The notes under the pieces: model-generated | What the model was told of the DNA's origin: nothing | Databases searched by the model: none | The model's input: the letters and a program-made list of their open reading frames with translations, nothing else | Made by a program: the position numbers and the translations under genes | Virus record (IMG/VR): IMGVR_UViG_3300025781_000084 | Span: 1-22,860 of that record | Length of the DNA stretch: 22,860 bases | Source: a virus | Direction: 5' to 3' (one strand) | Shown: piece after piece, positions 6,543-13,079 of the stretch | How the letters are laid out: the number at the start of each line of letters is the position of its first letter | How positions within the stretch are numbered: the stretch's first letter is position 1

Positions 6543-6959
6543 TTACATCAAATGATTATACATTACACCTAAACGAGGATCAGCACCTTTAAATTTGATA
6601 TGTTTGATATTGAGATTATTTGCAATATGATGCACCACATACATAGTTTTACCAAATGCACTTATAGGATTACTGTGTGGTTGTCTATTGTCACTGTAAT
6701 CCCACATACTTGTTGAATGCTTTTTACTTGATCCTATACCCACGTCACCCTTAGACGTAACAAATACGCAATGATGCATACCTTTATGCTTAAAGAACGT
6801 GTGATGCATTCCTAAATCAGAATTAATTTTGCTATTGTTCATTTCAGCATTAGTGCCAAATTCTGTTGGAGTATCTACAATAGATTCAGAAAGACACCAT
6901 TGATCAAATGATAATAGTTTTTTATCACCTTCTATATAAATTACGTAAAATGACGTCAT
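6543..6959 (-). CDS. Unknown phage protein, probably truncated by an ochre stop
   Basis: 138 residues from the ATG at 6959 (MTSFYVIYIEGDKK). An upstream in-frame extension would run into the tRNA repeats and is rejected. Not recognised; blocks SSKKHSTSMWDYSDNR and HIKFKGADPRLGVMYNHLM. The TAA at 6545-6543 is followed in the same frame by 41 further codons (NKHFRKSMADKGWRYKETSE...) to a second TAA at 6419-6417. These read like a natural C-terminus, and one base change (AAA to TAA) would create the break. Either the gene is decaying or the stop is tolerated. The late promoter of the tmRNA begins right after the second stop. Confidence 0.55.
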   Translation of the reverse strand: MTSFYVIYIEGDKKLLSFDQWCLSESIVDTPTEFGTNAEMNNSKINSDLGMHHTFFKHKGMHHCVFVTSKGDVGIGSSKKHSTSMWDYSDNRQPHSNPISAFGKTMYVVHHIANNLNIKHIKFKGADPRLGVMYNHLM

Positions 6960-6968
6960 ATGTTTATT

Positions 6969-7004
6969 TCTACTTCTTATTCCATGCGGTCTGCCCCTAT
7001 AATT
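6969..7004 (-). repeat. Partial second copy of the degenerate tRNA 5' half
   Basis: The 36 bases 7004-6969 (minus strand) match 7089-7054 at 28 positions, offset by 85 bases. All eight differences are transitions, mostly G to A. It begins with the same AATTAT spacer and lacks the rest of a tRNA. It looks like the remnant of a tandem tRNA duplication cut off by the gene at 6959. Confidence 0.6.
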
Positions 7005-7005
7005 G

Positions 7006-7084
7006 ACGGGGGTCCTGGATTTGAACCAGACTCGAGATATGTAGGTATGGACTCCTACCTCCTGCTCCATGCAGCCTGCCCCCA
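7006..7084 (-). tRNA. Degenerate tRNA (isotype unresolved)
   Basis: A T-arm with a canonical loop (TCTGG-TTCAAAT-CCAGG), an acceptor stem with five G-C pairs (TGGGGGC with ACCCCCG), a D-like arm (GCTG/CAGG) and an anticodon-like stem GTAGG/CCTAC. The loop of that stem has 8 bases (AGTCCATA) instead of 7, U8 is missing, one acceptor pair is mismatched and the 3' end reads TCA rather than CCA. It follows tRNA-Ser after a 4-base spacer. Probably a pseudo-tRNA; an expanded-loop tRNA cannot be excluded. Confidence 0.4.
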
Positions 7085-7088
7085 TAAT

Positions 7089-7180
7089 TGGCGGAAGCGG
7101 TAGGATTTGAACCTACGGAACCCTTTAAGGTCCATTCGCTTTCAAGGCGAGTGCATTAAGCCAGACTCTGCCACGCTTCC
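7089..7180 (-). tRNA. tRNA-Ser(UGA)
   Basis: Class II tRNA with acceptor stem GGAAGCG/CGCTTCC, anticodon loop CTTGAAA (anticodon TGA), a long variable arm (GGACC...GGGTTCC) and T-arm GTAGG-TTCAAAT-CCTAC. Discriminator G and an encoded CCA (7091-7089). It should read UCA and related Ser codons, which are common in this AT-rich genome. Confidence 0.93.
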
Positions 7181-7185
7181 AATAT

Positions 7186-7344
7186 TGCTGGGTACTACCA
7201 TATCCGTTTAAGGATCAACCTAAATCGATCCCCCTAGACTGAACCTTCGTGTTTGCACCACTCCCTGTATACAGGTGCTCTCTTGCTAGGGTGTTGATCT
7301 CCCTCGGTAGTTAGGGTCTTGCGTTCTTCAGCTCGGGCCCAGCA
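7186..7344 (-). ncRNA. Structured RNA of unknown class, upstream of tRNA-Ser
   Basis: A 159-base rod of nested perfect helices without a reading frame: TGCTGGG/CCCAGCA (7344-7338 with 7192-7186), ACTACC/GGTAGT (7311-7306 with 7199-7194), GATCAAC/GTTGATC (7299-7293 with 7219-7213), CCCTAG/CTAGGG (7291-7286 with 7237-7232) and GCACC/GGTGC (7278-7274 with 7259-7255). The outer helix starts about 5 bases after a late-promoter-like box and ends 5 bases before the tRNA-Ser 5' end, so a single transcript cut by RNase P would release it. It is not an SRP, RNase P or tmRNA by the signatures I know. Confidence 0.6.
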
Positions 7345-7348
7345 TAAC

Positions 7349-7356
7349 TATTTATG
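7349..7356 (-). promoter_or_regulatory. Late-promoter-like box of the RNA/tRNA cluster
   Basis: CATAAATA on the minus strand, one base off TATAAATA, overlapping the stop of the SWIM protein gene. The predicted start (about 7343) coincides with the 5' end of the structured RNA. Confidence 0.55.
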
Positions 7357-7558
7357 CACACATTTTTTCATGACAAGAAATTATGTGTTTGCACTTACCA
7401 TGATAAACAAATCCATTACATTCACATGTCCAACCTTTATTAGTCAAAGATACAAGATATTCTTGACTAGTCATTGGCCATGCCATGCCAATATAAAAAG
7501 ACTTCTTATAATCAATGCCTTGTAATTTAAGAGGCTTACGATTAAACTTGCGACTCAT
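7352..7558 (-). CDS. Small SWIM zinc-finger protein
   Basis: 68 residues. The C-terminal half has the SWIM pattern CxCx8CxH (C45, C47, C56, H58: CECNGFVYHGKCKH), a zinc-binding module that mediates DNA or protein contacts. The N-terminal 35 residues are basic (MSRKFNRKPLKL). GAGGA lies 4 bases before the ATG. The gene is preceded by a leader of about 130 bases from the promoter at 7695-7722. SWIM domains usually sit in larger proteins, so this is a stand-alone finger. Role unknown. Confidence 0.75.
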   Translation of the reverse strand: MSRKFNRKPLKLQGIDYKKSFYIGMAWPMTSQEYLVSLTNKGWTCECNGFVYHGKCKHIISCHEKMCA

Positions 7559-7694
7559 ATTGTCCTCAAAAAATTCTTTGGCTGGTGCGCTTATATCATC
7601 ACACCATTTAAATCACTGTCACAGATTGCACTCACGAGTTCAAAGCTCGGACTACAATAGCTCTGCCGTGTTTCACCTCATCTTTACATTTTCT
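7559..7694 (-). promoter_or_regulatory. Long structured leader of the SWIM gene
   Basis: No gene. The minus-strand leader can form hairpins CGAG-CTTTGAA-CTCG inside TTGTA/TGCAA, and GGTGTG/CGCACC with a 10-base loop shortly before the ribosome site. I cannot match it to a known riboswitch. Confidence 0.35.
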
Positions 7695-7722
7695 ATTCTA
7701 TCATATATGAATTTATTGTCAA
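7695..7722 (-). promoter_or_regulatory. Sigma70-like promoter
   Basis: TTGACA (7722-7717), 16-base spacer, TAGAAT (7700-7695) on the minus strand. The -35 box overlaps the stop codon of the preceding gene. Confidence 0.6.
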
Positions 7723-8030
7723 CTAGCCATATAAGCCTTTTGTGCATTTCTCAATTGGAGGGCTGCATTGTGTAATTCAAAAAGATGAGTACGAAGAATT
7801 TCAATTTCATTGTTCATATTAACATCCTCATAAGTCATATCAAAAATATCTGGTTTACATGGATAAAATTCACCTTTAACACCTTTAATTATCCAATCAC
7901 CAAAAGAAGCTTCAATTTCTCCTTCGAGTGTATCAGTTCGAATAACTCGTTCAGAAGGATCTAGCATCATTCCTCTAAGTTTACCATTACACCATCTAGC
8001 CAAGAGCTCTTGTTGGTTAGTTTTTTCCAT
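7719..8030 (-). CDS. Conserved small phage protein, unknown function
   Basis: 103 residues. The block TLEGEIEASFGDWIIKGVKGEFYPCKPDIFDMTYE resembles a widespread phage protein family of unknown role. It is followed by a helical C-terminus (NNEIEILRTHLFELHNAALQL). The ribosome site before 8030 is weak. It is separated by 56 bases from the DUF932 gene upstream, so both may share the promoter at 9070-9097. Confidence 0.7.
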   Translation of the reverse strand: MEKTNQQELLARWCNGKLRGMMLDPSERVIRTDTLEGEIEASFGDWIIKGVKGEFYPCKPDIFDMTYEDVNMNNEIEILRTHLFELHNAALQLRNAQKAYMAS

Positions 8031-8086
8031 ATCAAAGCGTCTTGCTTCAATGACAATGGGTTTTTTCGAAAATAAGACATTTGTTT

Positions 8087-9034
8087 TTACGCCGCAGAGG
8101 CCATTTCGACCGCAAGGTCGATAGCACGAGTCTTAAGAGTCTTATTGGCACCAAACCAAGCACTAGTTAGACGTGCATCCGCAGATCTACCAATAACATG
8201 ATCAGTCATATGAGTAACGCTATTAAGAGCAGACCACCACGTACCTTCAGCAAATTGATGACCAGGCTGAGTGTCAAGCAGTGCTAGGCCAATACGAGCA
8301 TTCTTAGATAGTTCCTTCTTAGTTGAGGTACCAGGAAAGATTCTCTTGAAATATGATACTACATCTTCTTCAGTATAACGCTTTGCTCCTAGAAAAGCAG
8401 CCATTTCCTTATAAGTGGCAAGCTTTTCTTTTGCAATACCTAGAGTTTCCTTAACTTCATCAGCACAAAATTGACTTCGATGAGAAATTTTAGTCATTTG
8501 AGATGCCTTTGTATTAAGAGAAAGTGTAAGAGTATTATTACATACAACTCGAATAGGAGTAAAGCGAATATCGATAGATTGGCCATAAGTGTGTGGATTA
8601 GTAAAGAGAAGATAAGAATCTACCTTGTCACCATCAAATAGTTCAAAAGAATCATGAACTTTTGCAAGTGCCCATACAATCTTACCATTCTTTAGCGAAC
8701 CTGCAGTATGCATTTCCATATCACCGGCAGCAATGAAATCATTAAAAAATTCAAAAGCATCCAGATTCTGACAAGGATTCCAATCATCCGTGATAATATC
8801 CAGAATTTGATTATCAGATGATCGAACCAATGCAGAGTGACCTGTAGAAATATGTTGATCATTAATATTAACATATGCAGGAATCTTGCTAACTGACCAA
8901 TCGAGTTGAGCAGCTTCAAGCATTTGAATTGGAGTCAGATCATTAGGAACCTTTACACCAAGTCCGTGCCAAGGGGTTTCGCCAGCATATGCCATGGCAG
9001 CACCACGGGCGGTCATTTCAAGTTCATGTGCCAT
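8087..9034 (-). CDS. DUF932 family (phage/plasmid-like, TIGR03299-type) protein
   Basis: 315 residues, close to the family length. Typical start MAHELEMT and early block YAGETPWHGLG; further family blocks are DIITDDWNPCQNLDAFEFFNDF, FTPIRVVCNNTLTLSL and the C-terminal HQFAEGTWWSALNSVTHMTDH. The biochemical role of the family is not established; members occur in phages and plasmids. AAGGA lies 9 bases before the ATG. It is the first gene after the early promoter at 9070-9097, and its codons use C and G more often than the neighbours do. Confidence 0.9.
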   Translation of the reverse strand: MAHELEMTARGAAMAYAGETPWHGLGVKVPNDLTPIQMLEAAQLDWSVSKIPAYVNINDQHISTGHSALVRSSDNQILDIITDDWNPCQNLDAFEFFNDFIAAGDMEMHTAGSLKNGKIVWALAKVHDSFELFDGDKVDSYLLFTNPHTYGQSIDIRFTPIRVVCNNTLTLSLNTKASQMTKISHRSQFCADEVKETLGIAKEKLATYKEMAAFLGAKRYTEEDVVSYFKRIFPGTSTKKELSKNARIGLALLDTQPGHQFAEGTWWSALNSVTHMTDHVIGRSADARLTSAWFGANKTLKTRAIDLAVEMASAA

Positions 9035-9069
9035 TATGTAATTCCTTTGTGTGTTTGGTTGATAATATC

Positions 9070-9097
9070 ATTATATCAAATTCTAATTTAATGTAAA
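9070..9097 (-). promoter_or_regulatory. Early sigma70-like promoter of the DUF932 gene
   Basis: TTTACA (9097-9092), 16-base spacer, TATAAT (9075-9070). The sequence ATTTACATTAAAT and TATAATGA is shared exactly with the promoter at 20050-20077. Confidence 0.8.
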
Positions 9098-9136
9098 TGC
9101 TTTTTTTAAAAAAAATATGTTATTGAAAACACACAT

Positions 9137-9161
9137 AAAAAAGCCCTCCAAATTGGAGGGC
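9137..9161 (-). terminator. Rho-independent terminator after the GIY-YIG gene
   Basis: GCCCTCC/GGAGGGC (9161-9155 with 9149-9143), loop of five, followed on the minus strand by six T. It lies 10 bases past the stop at 9171 and separates this operon from the DUF932 promoter. Confidence 0.9.
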
Positions 9162-9170
9162 CTATGAATT

Positions 9171-9605
9171 TTAATCGGAAAATATCGAGACTGTTTTATT
9201 TTTCTTTCTATACCATCTAGATAAAATATTGTCATTATAATATTCTTCACTATTTAAAACATCACGAATGACTTGTTCTCGCATTTCATGATAATTAACA
9301 TCACCTCTAGAAACATGAAGTGATAATATAGTCCTACTAAAGGACTCTTTACCATATAAAATTATATCTTCTTTAAGAGACTTTGAACTTCCATAATACG
9401 TTTTCCAGTCAGAATATTTACGTACAATTTTTCTTCTGGTTTTACCTTTTTGTACTATTCTGTTTGTGGAATAGAAGTATTTTCTTCCGATATATTTTTT
9501 ATTCGTAATTTTATTCTGTATAAGATATACAAAACCAAAATAATCGCAGATATGCTCTTCTGTAAAAGGTGCATTGTTCCAAAGCCAGGGATTCTCATAC
9601 TCCAC
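9171..9605 (-). CDS. GIY-YIG family nuclease
   Basis: 144 residues. GFVYLIQNK (24-32) and KKYIGRKY (36-43) are the GIY and YIG motifs. The block KTRRKIVRKYSDWKTYYGSS, then GKESFSRTIL and the helix with MREQVIRDVL (candidate catalytic Glu) are like a nuclease family common in T4-like phages. There is no separate DNA-binding domain, so it may be a free-standing endonuclease. It starts with GTG that shares its G with the TAG stop of the zinc-ribbon gene. Confidence 0.8.
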   Translation of the reverse strand: MEYENPWLWNNAPFTEEHICDYFGFVYLIQNKITNKKYIGRKYFYSTNRIVQKGKTRRKIVRKYSDWKTYYGSSKSLKEDIILYGKESFSRTILSLHVSRGDVNYHEMREQVIRDVLNSEEYYNDNILSRWYRKKNKTVSIFSD

Positions 9606-9751
9606 TATTCTTCATCATCTTCGTCTTCATCTTCATCTTCTATTTCAATTTCTGATCCACAAAATGGACAGTATTCAATATCAGATTGACTTACCAAAGA
9701 TACAACTTTAAATTCTGAGTCACAGACTCTACACTCAATCCAATCACTCAT
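9605..9751 (-). CDS. Small zinc-ribbon protein with acidic tail
   Basis: 48 residues. Two CxxC pairs (CRVC at 7-10 and CPFC at 28-31) form a zinc ribbon. The C-terminus is a run of Glu and Asp. Its start overlaps the preceding stop by 8 bases (ATGAGTGA) and its stop overlaps the next gene's GTG. Tails of this sort often bind basic proteins or mimic DNA; the role here is unknown. Confidence 0.75.
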   Translation of the reverse strand: MSDWIECRVCDSEFKVVSLVSQSDIEYCPFCGSEIEIEDEDEDEDDEE

Positions 9752-10214
9752 CTTCTTTCCTCTTTTTTATAAACTTAGAAAAATCTTTTTCGTCTTTATA
9801 AGGAGTTAGATCTAAATTTGGTGGTGAATATTTCAAATTTTCGTGATCTAATGTCTTGACGTATTTATCGATATATCTACAATAATCTTTCCAATCTAAA
9901 CCATCATTAACAACGGCATTTCTTTCAACATGAGTTGCAATATGATGTGCCTGTTGATATTTTAATTTATATATATTAAGTAAAGCTTTTTCTGTAATTT
10001 CATGTATAACTAAATATTTTGTAATATCTTTTCCATTCCAATTTGATTCAAAATGCCGATCTATATAAATTTCTTTACCATCTTTAGAATAACCGGCTAC
10101 ATATGGAATATCATATTTACGAATAATGCTCACTGATTTTTGGAGTTCTTTTCGAAACTCTTTATCAGTGAGCATTTTATGTACTTTAAAACTATAGACT
10201 TTCGGTAGTTTCAT
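9744..10214 (-). CDS. Putative zinc metallopeptidase-like phage protein
   Basis: 156 residues. The helix VIHEITEKALL (H71, E72, E75) followed by AHHIATHVE (H90, H91, E97) looks like a metal site of the HExxE type. HExxH is not present, so catalysis is uncertain. A beta-rich segment precedes it (IPYVAGYSKDGKEIYIDRHF). The C-terminus is charged. It overlaps the upstream acyltransferase-like gene by 23 bases. Confidence 0.55.
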   Translation of the reverse strand: MKLPKVYSFKVHKMLTDKEFRKELQKSVSIIRKYDIPYVAGYSKDGKEIYIDRHFESNWNGKDITKYLVIHEITEKALLNIYKLKYQQAHHIATHVERNAVVNDGLDWKDYCRYIDKYVKTLDHENLKYSPPNLDLTPYKDEKDFSKFIKKRKEDE

Positions 10215-10884
10215 TTAATAATCCAGCTAAATCTTGAAGAGTTTTAATATTTTCATCTCGGTTACAGATTTCAATATATTTATTAATGTCCGTAGACCAT
10301 TTAGTTCCTGTCCACCATTCAAACCCATCAAAATTAGATTTATAGATTCCAATATTTTCATATCCAGAACCTACATATAAATGCGGCAAATTTAATGTTT
10401 TTACTAGATTTATTTCATATGGCAATAGATTACGTCCAATTGAAGCTTTTGGTTCTGAATAATCCCAAGCGGTAAATTGAGTCTCTATTCCTCCATCGTA
10501 TTTAATCATCTTAGAAAATGCAACAAGATCCTCACCCTTATGAACGAGAATCCAACTAGCTCTTTCTTTATCTGTATCTATATTATATAATTGGTTTACA
10601 TTTCTTTTAGAAATGAAAATATTAAAAACTCTTTTTATATCACTATAATCTTCAATATGATTTACATATGTAAATTCATATCCTTTTATTTTTTTAGGCT
10701 GTTTATTGAAACGTGATACATCTATTCTCACTGATCGAGAACTATACCATTGATTTTCAAATATTAACCAGCCTTGTTCTAATGCTTCTTTTTCCGATGA
10801 ATTCTCTAAATCAAGTGTTAACTTATAAACTTGTAAATCAATTTCAGACATATTGCCGAATATCTGATTTATTTTGGTCTTCAT
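10192..10884 (-). CDS. Acyltransferase-like protein (GNAT / arginyl-transferase-like fold)
   Basis: 230 residues. The second half (ASWILVHKGEDLVAFSKMIKYDGGIETQFTAW, NLPHLYVGSGYE, IYKSNFDGFEWWTGTKW) resembles the GNAT-like half of aminoacyl-tRNA-protein transferases, where a YLG/YKS...EW.TG pattern recurs. This is remote similarity by eye. AGGAG lies 5 bases before the ATG at 10884. It overlaps the upstream GNAT gene by 41 bases, an unusually long overlap for this genome. Confidence 0.5.
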   Translation of the reverse strand: MKTKINQIFGNMSEIDLQVYKLTLDLENSSEKEALEQGWLIFENQWYSSRSVRIDVSRFNKQPKKIKGYEFTYVNHIEDYSDIKRVFNIFISKRNVNQLYNIDTDKERASWILVHKGEDLVAFSKMIKYDGGIETQFTAWDYSEPKASIGRNLLPYEINLVKTLNLPHLYVGSGYENIGIYKSNFDGFEWWTGTKWSTDINKYIEICNRDENIKTLQDLAGLLNETTESL

Positions 10885-11302
10885 TTAAACTCCTACGTAA
10901 AAAGTATGCGGATTCTCCTTCATCGTAAAAGTTATCTTCCATCCCAATAATATGAAAACCATTGGAAGTATATAATGCAAGAGCAATGCTATTGTCTATA
11001 TGACAATGTAAACTACATGGCCCTTTAGAATTTTTAATATAGTGATTTAAAAGTAATTTTGAATAGCCATTACTTCTATAATTTGGATCAATTTCTATAG
11101 TTTCTAGATAATAAGATAAATCTTCTTCCAAATAATATGAAATATAAAATCCAACTATAATATTATTTACTTCTAATAAAAATGGATCATAGCCATAGAG
11201 ATCTTCTAAAGCGATCAAATTAGAATCAAAAGAAGCTTTTTCTATTTCAATAAGTCTAGAATAATCTTCTTCTATTGCTCTACGTATATTTATATGAGTC
11301 AT
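10844..11302 (-). CDS. GNAT family N-acetyltransferase
   Basis: 152 residues. RimI-like layout: N-terminal IRRAIEEDYSRLIEIEKASF, beta strands with IVGFYISYYLEED, the acetyl-CoA loop IDPNYRSNGYSKLLL (RxxGxS/A) and the C-terminal SIALALYTSNGFHIIG. Substrate unknown; phage GNATs may modify host or phage proteins. A TATAAATA box lies inside codons 3-5 but would start transcription within the gene. Confidence 0.8.
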   Translation of the reverse strand: MTHINIRRAIEEDYSRLIEIEKASFDSNLIALEDLYGYDPFLLEVNNIIVGFYISYYLEEDLSYYLETIEIDPNYRSNGYSKLLLNHYIKNSKGPCSLHCHIDNSIALALYTSNGFHIIGMEDNFYDEGESAYFLRRSLNEDQNKSDIRQYV

Positions 11303-11354
11303 TACTACAACGTAAAATTAACGAAAGTATTTTCTGTTTGTTTAGCATATTTAA

Positions 11355-11624
11355 TTAATAATCAATTCTAACATATTTTTTTATAAGATTTGTTTCTATA
11401 GTATAAGCTAAACATTCATCTTCAATATTTTGAGCATAAAATTCAATAATAGGAGAATATCCTAATTTTTTTAATTTTCTTATTTTTGCATTTTTTCTAT
11501 TATTTTCAGAACATAATAATTCATTTTCTCTAAAATGAGATAGAGCTTTATCATCTTTTCCTTTACCAATATAGAATACTTTATTATTTCTTGGATCGAT
11601 TAGCCCATACACATAATAGGTCAT
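11355..11624 (-). CDS. Possible separately expressed GIY-YIG nuclease (internal start)
   Basis: An in-frame ATG at 11624 begins MTYYVYGLIDPRNNKVFYIG, exactly where the GIY-YIG domain begins, giving an 89-residue stand-alone domain. AAAGGA and a late promoter precede it. This would give the fusion protein early and the bare nuclease late. Confidence 0.4.
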   Translation of the reverse strand: MTYYVYGLIDPRNNKVFYIGKGKDDKALSHFRENELLCSENNRKNAKIRKLKKLGYSPIIEFYAQNIEDECLAYTIETNLIKKYVRIDY

Positions 11625-11972
11625 TTCAGTATCCTTTATTTTATTTATAAAGACTGTACCATCTACATATGTAATATGTTCTTCAGTATGATTCGTATTA
11701 AAACAAAAAATATTATATTTTCTATAATCTAAAGTTGGAGTAACATCAATTAATTGATCACCAGTATTAAGCACTGAATGCTTGAATGCATGCAAAATAT
11801 TATGACTATCTTTTACTATATAATATCCTAAGACCGGATTTATTTCACAATTTTTATGGCATAAGAATGGTTGATCAGTCTCTCTTGGAGAGATAATTAT
11901 TTCTCGTAATTGTGTTGCACCTAAAGCTTTAGCAAAATCTATACATTCTTCAATATCAGGAATAAAATACAT
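11355..11972 (-). CDS. Fusion: Cys/His/Asp-triad domain plus GIY-YIG nuclease domain
   Basis: 205 residues. Residues 1-112 resemble small proteins with a conserved CHxNC...GYYIVK...HAFKHSV...LIDVTP pattern; C38 (or C42), H65 and D76 could form a thiol-hydrolase-like triad (inference). Residues 117-205 are a complete GIY-YIG domain of the LEM3-like kind (YYVYGLIDPRNNKVFYIGKGK, with E193 in the late helix). At the junction there is an internal ATG (11624) with AAAGGA 7 bases before it and an exact TATAAATA box upstream. The start codon overlaps the nrdB stop (TAATG). Confidence 0.65.
   Translation of the reverse strand: MYFIPDIEECIDFAKALGATQLREIIISPRETDQPFLCHKNCEINPVLGYYIVKDSHNILHAFKHSVLNTGDQLIDVTPTLDYRKYNIFCFNTNHTEEHITYVDGTVFINKIKDTEMTYYVYGLIDPRNNKVFYIGKGKDDKALSHFRENELLCSENNRKNAKIRKLKKLGYSPIIEFYAQNIEDECLAYTIETNLIKKYVRIDY
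11642..11649 (-). promoter_or_regulatory. T4-type late promoter inside the fusion gene
   Basis: Exact TATAAATA on the minus strand, ending 17 bases before the internal ATG at 11624. The predicted start falls directly before AAAGGA. Confidence 0.5.
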
Positions 11973-13078
11973 TATAGTGTAAAGCTTTTGAATGTTTCTT
12001 CTGTAACATCTTGTTTAATTCCTCCGGAAACATAACTAGTAATTTGTGTTTGCTGTGGTGCAACTTGAACATCAGATCCTGCAATCCATTTGGCAGTCCA
12101 AGGTAAAGGATTGTTTGTAGTTTTAACACCAATACCAATAGCATTCATACGCTTAGATGCAATAAAATCAACATATTCACATAATAATTGTTCATTTAAT
12201 CCAATAATTGATCCATTTTTAAATAGATATTTTGCCCACAGTTTTTCCTGATCAATTACAGAATTAAACATATTAATACATTCATTTTTTGTTTCTTCTT
12301 GAATTTTTGCAAAATCAGGATCTTCTTTAGGAAGAATCTTAATAAGATTTTGAGTTGAAGCCAAATGAACATTTTCATCTCGAGCGATTAACTTAATAAT
12401 CTTAGCATTACCTTCCATCTTCTTGACTTCAGCAAATGCCCAAGAACAAGCAAATGATACATAGAAACGAATGCCTTCTAGTGCATTAACTGCATTGAGG
12501 CAGAGCCATAGAGCTTTCTTATGGTTATATATTCCACCATAATTCATAGCTGCGTAATTATATGTGCCTATTAATTTTGAAGAATTGTTTTCTTCAATAA
12601 GTGCATCATAATACTTACTAATATCATTTGCACAATCTACAATTTCTTGAATATCAAGCATCTCATCAAAAATCTTTGATGGATCTGAATAAATATTGCG
12701 AATGATATGAGTGTAAGAGCGAGAATGGATTGTTTCAAAAAAAGCCCATGTTTGAATCCATGTTTCAAGCTCTGGCAATGAGCAAATAGGAAGGAAAGCC
12801 ATTGTTGGAGCTCTTCCTTGTACTGAATCCAAGAGGATTTGACGTTTAAGATTACTTGTGAAAATGTGTTTTTCATGAATCGATAATCCTTTAAAATCTT
12901 TACCATCACGTAAACAATCAATTTCAGTTGGTTGCCAAAAGAAACCATTTTGTTTTTCTGTAAGTTTTTCAAAAATAGGATATCGTTGTTTATCATATCT
13001 AGCAATGTTTACTGAATTACCAAAAAAACAAAGCTGCTCTGTTGCGTCAAATTTTTTATTGTTAAAAACTGTCGTCAT
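11972..13078 (-). CDS. nrdB: Class Ia ribonucleotide reductase, beta subunit
   Basis: 368 residues. Supplies the tyrosyl radical for NrdA and so makes deoxynucleotides for phage replication. The di-iron ligands and radical site fall at the E. coli positions: D84, E115, H118 and Y122 (FETIHSRSYTHI); then E201 (NALEG), E235 and H238 (RDENVH). The C-terminal tail that docks on NrdA is present (GGIKQDVTEETFKSF). nrdA lies about 0.9 kb upstream with two small genes between, an unusual separation for a pair that is often adjacent. Confidence 0.97.
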   Translation of the reverse strand: MTTVFNNKKFDATEQLCFFGNSVNIARYDKQRYPIFEKLTEKQNGFFWQPTEIDCLRDGKDFKGLSIHEKHIFTSNLKRQILLDSVQGRAPTMAFLPICSLPELETWIQTWAFFETIHSRSYTHIIRNIYSDPSKIFDEMLDIQEIVDCANDISKYYDALIEENNSSKLIGTYNYAAMNYGGIYNHKKALWLCLNAVNALEGIRFYVSFACSWAFAEVKKMEGNAKIIKLIARDENVHLASTQNLIKILPKEDPDFAKIQEETKNECINMFNSVIDQEKLWAKYLFKNGSIIGLNEQLLCEYVDFIASKRMNAIGIGVKTTNNPLPWTAKWIAGSDVQVAPQQTQITSYVSGGIKQDVTEETFKSFTL

Positions 13079-13079
13079 T

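Noticed and set aside
6960-7085. N-terminal extension of the protein at 6543-6959
   Set aside because: The extension translates the degenerate tRNA repeats; the ATG at 6959 is the first one outside them.
7186-7344. SRP RNA or RNase P RNA
   Set aside because: The SRP tetraloop region and the conserved RNase P core sequences are absent.
7575-7690. tRNA on the plus strand suggested by a TTCAAAG loop
   Set aside because: Only a 4-bp stem surrounds the loop, and no matching acceptor or anticodon arm was found.
11287-11294. TATAAATA box within the GNAT gene
   Set aside because: It lies in codons 3-5 of the gene and no start codon with a good ribosome site follows closely; in AT-rich DNA one chance copy is expected.
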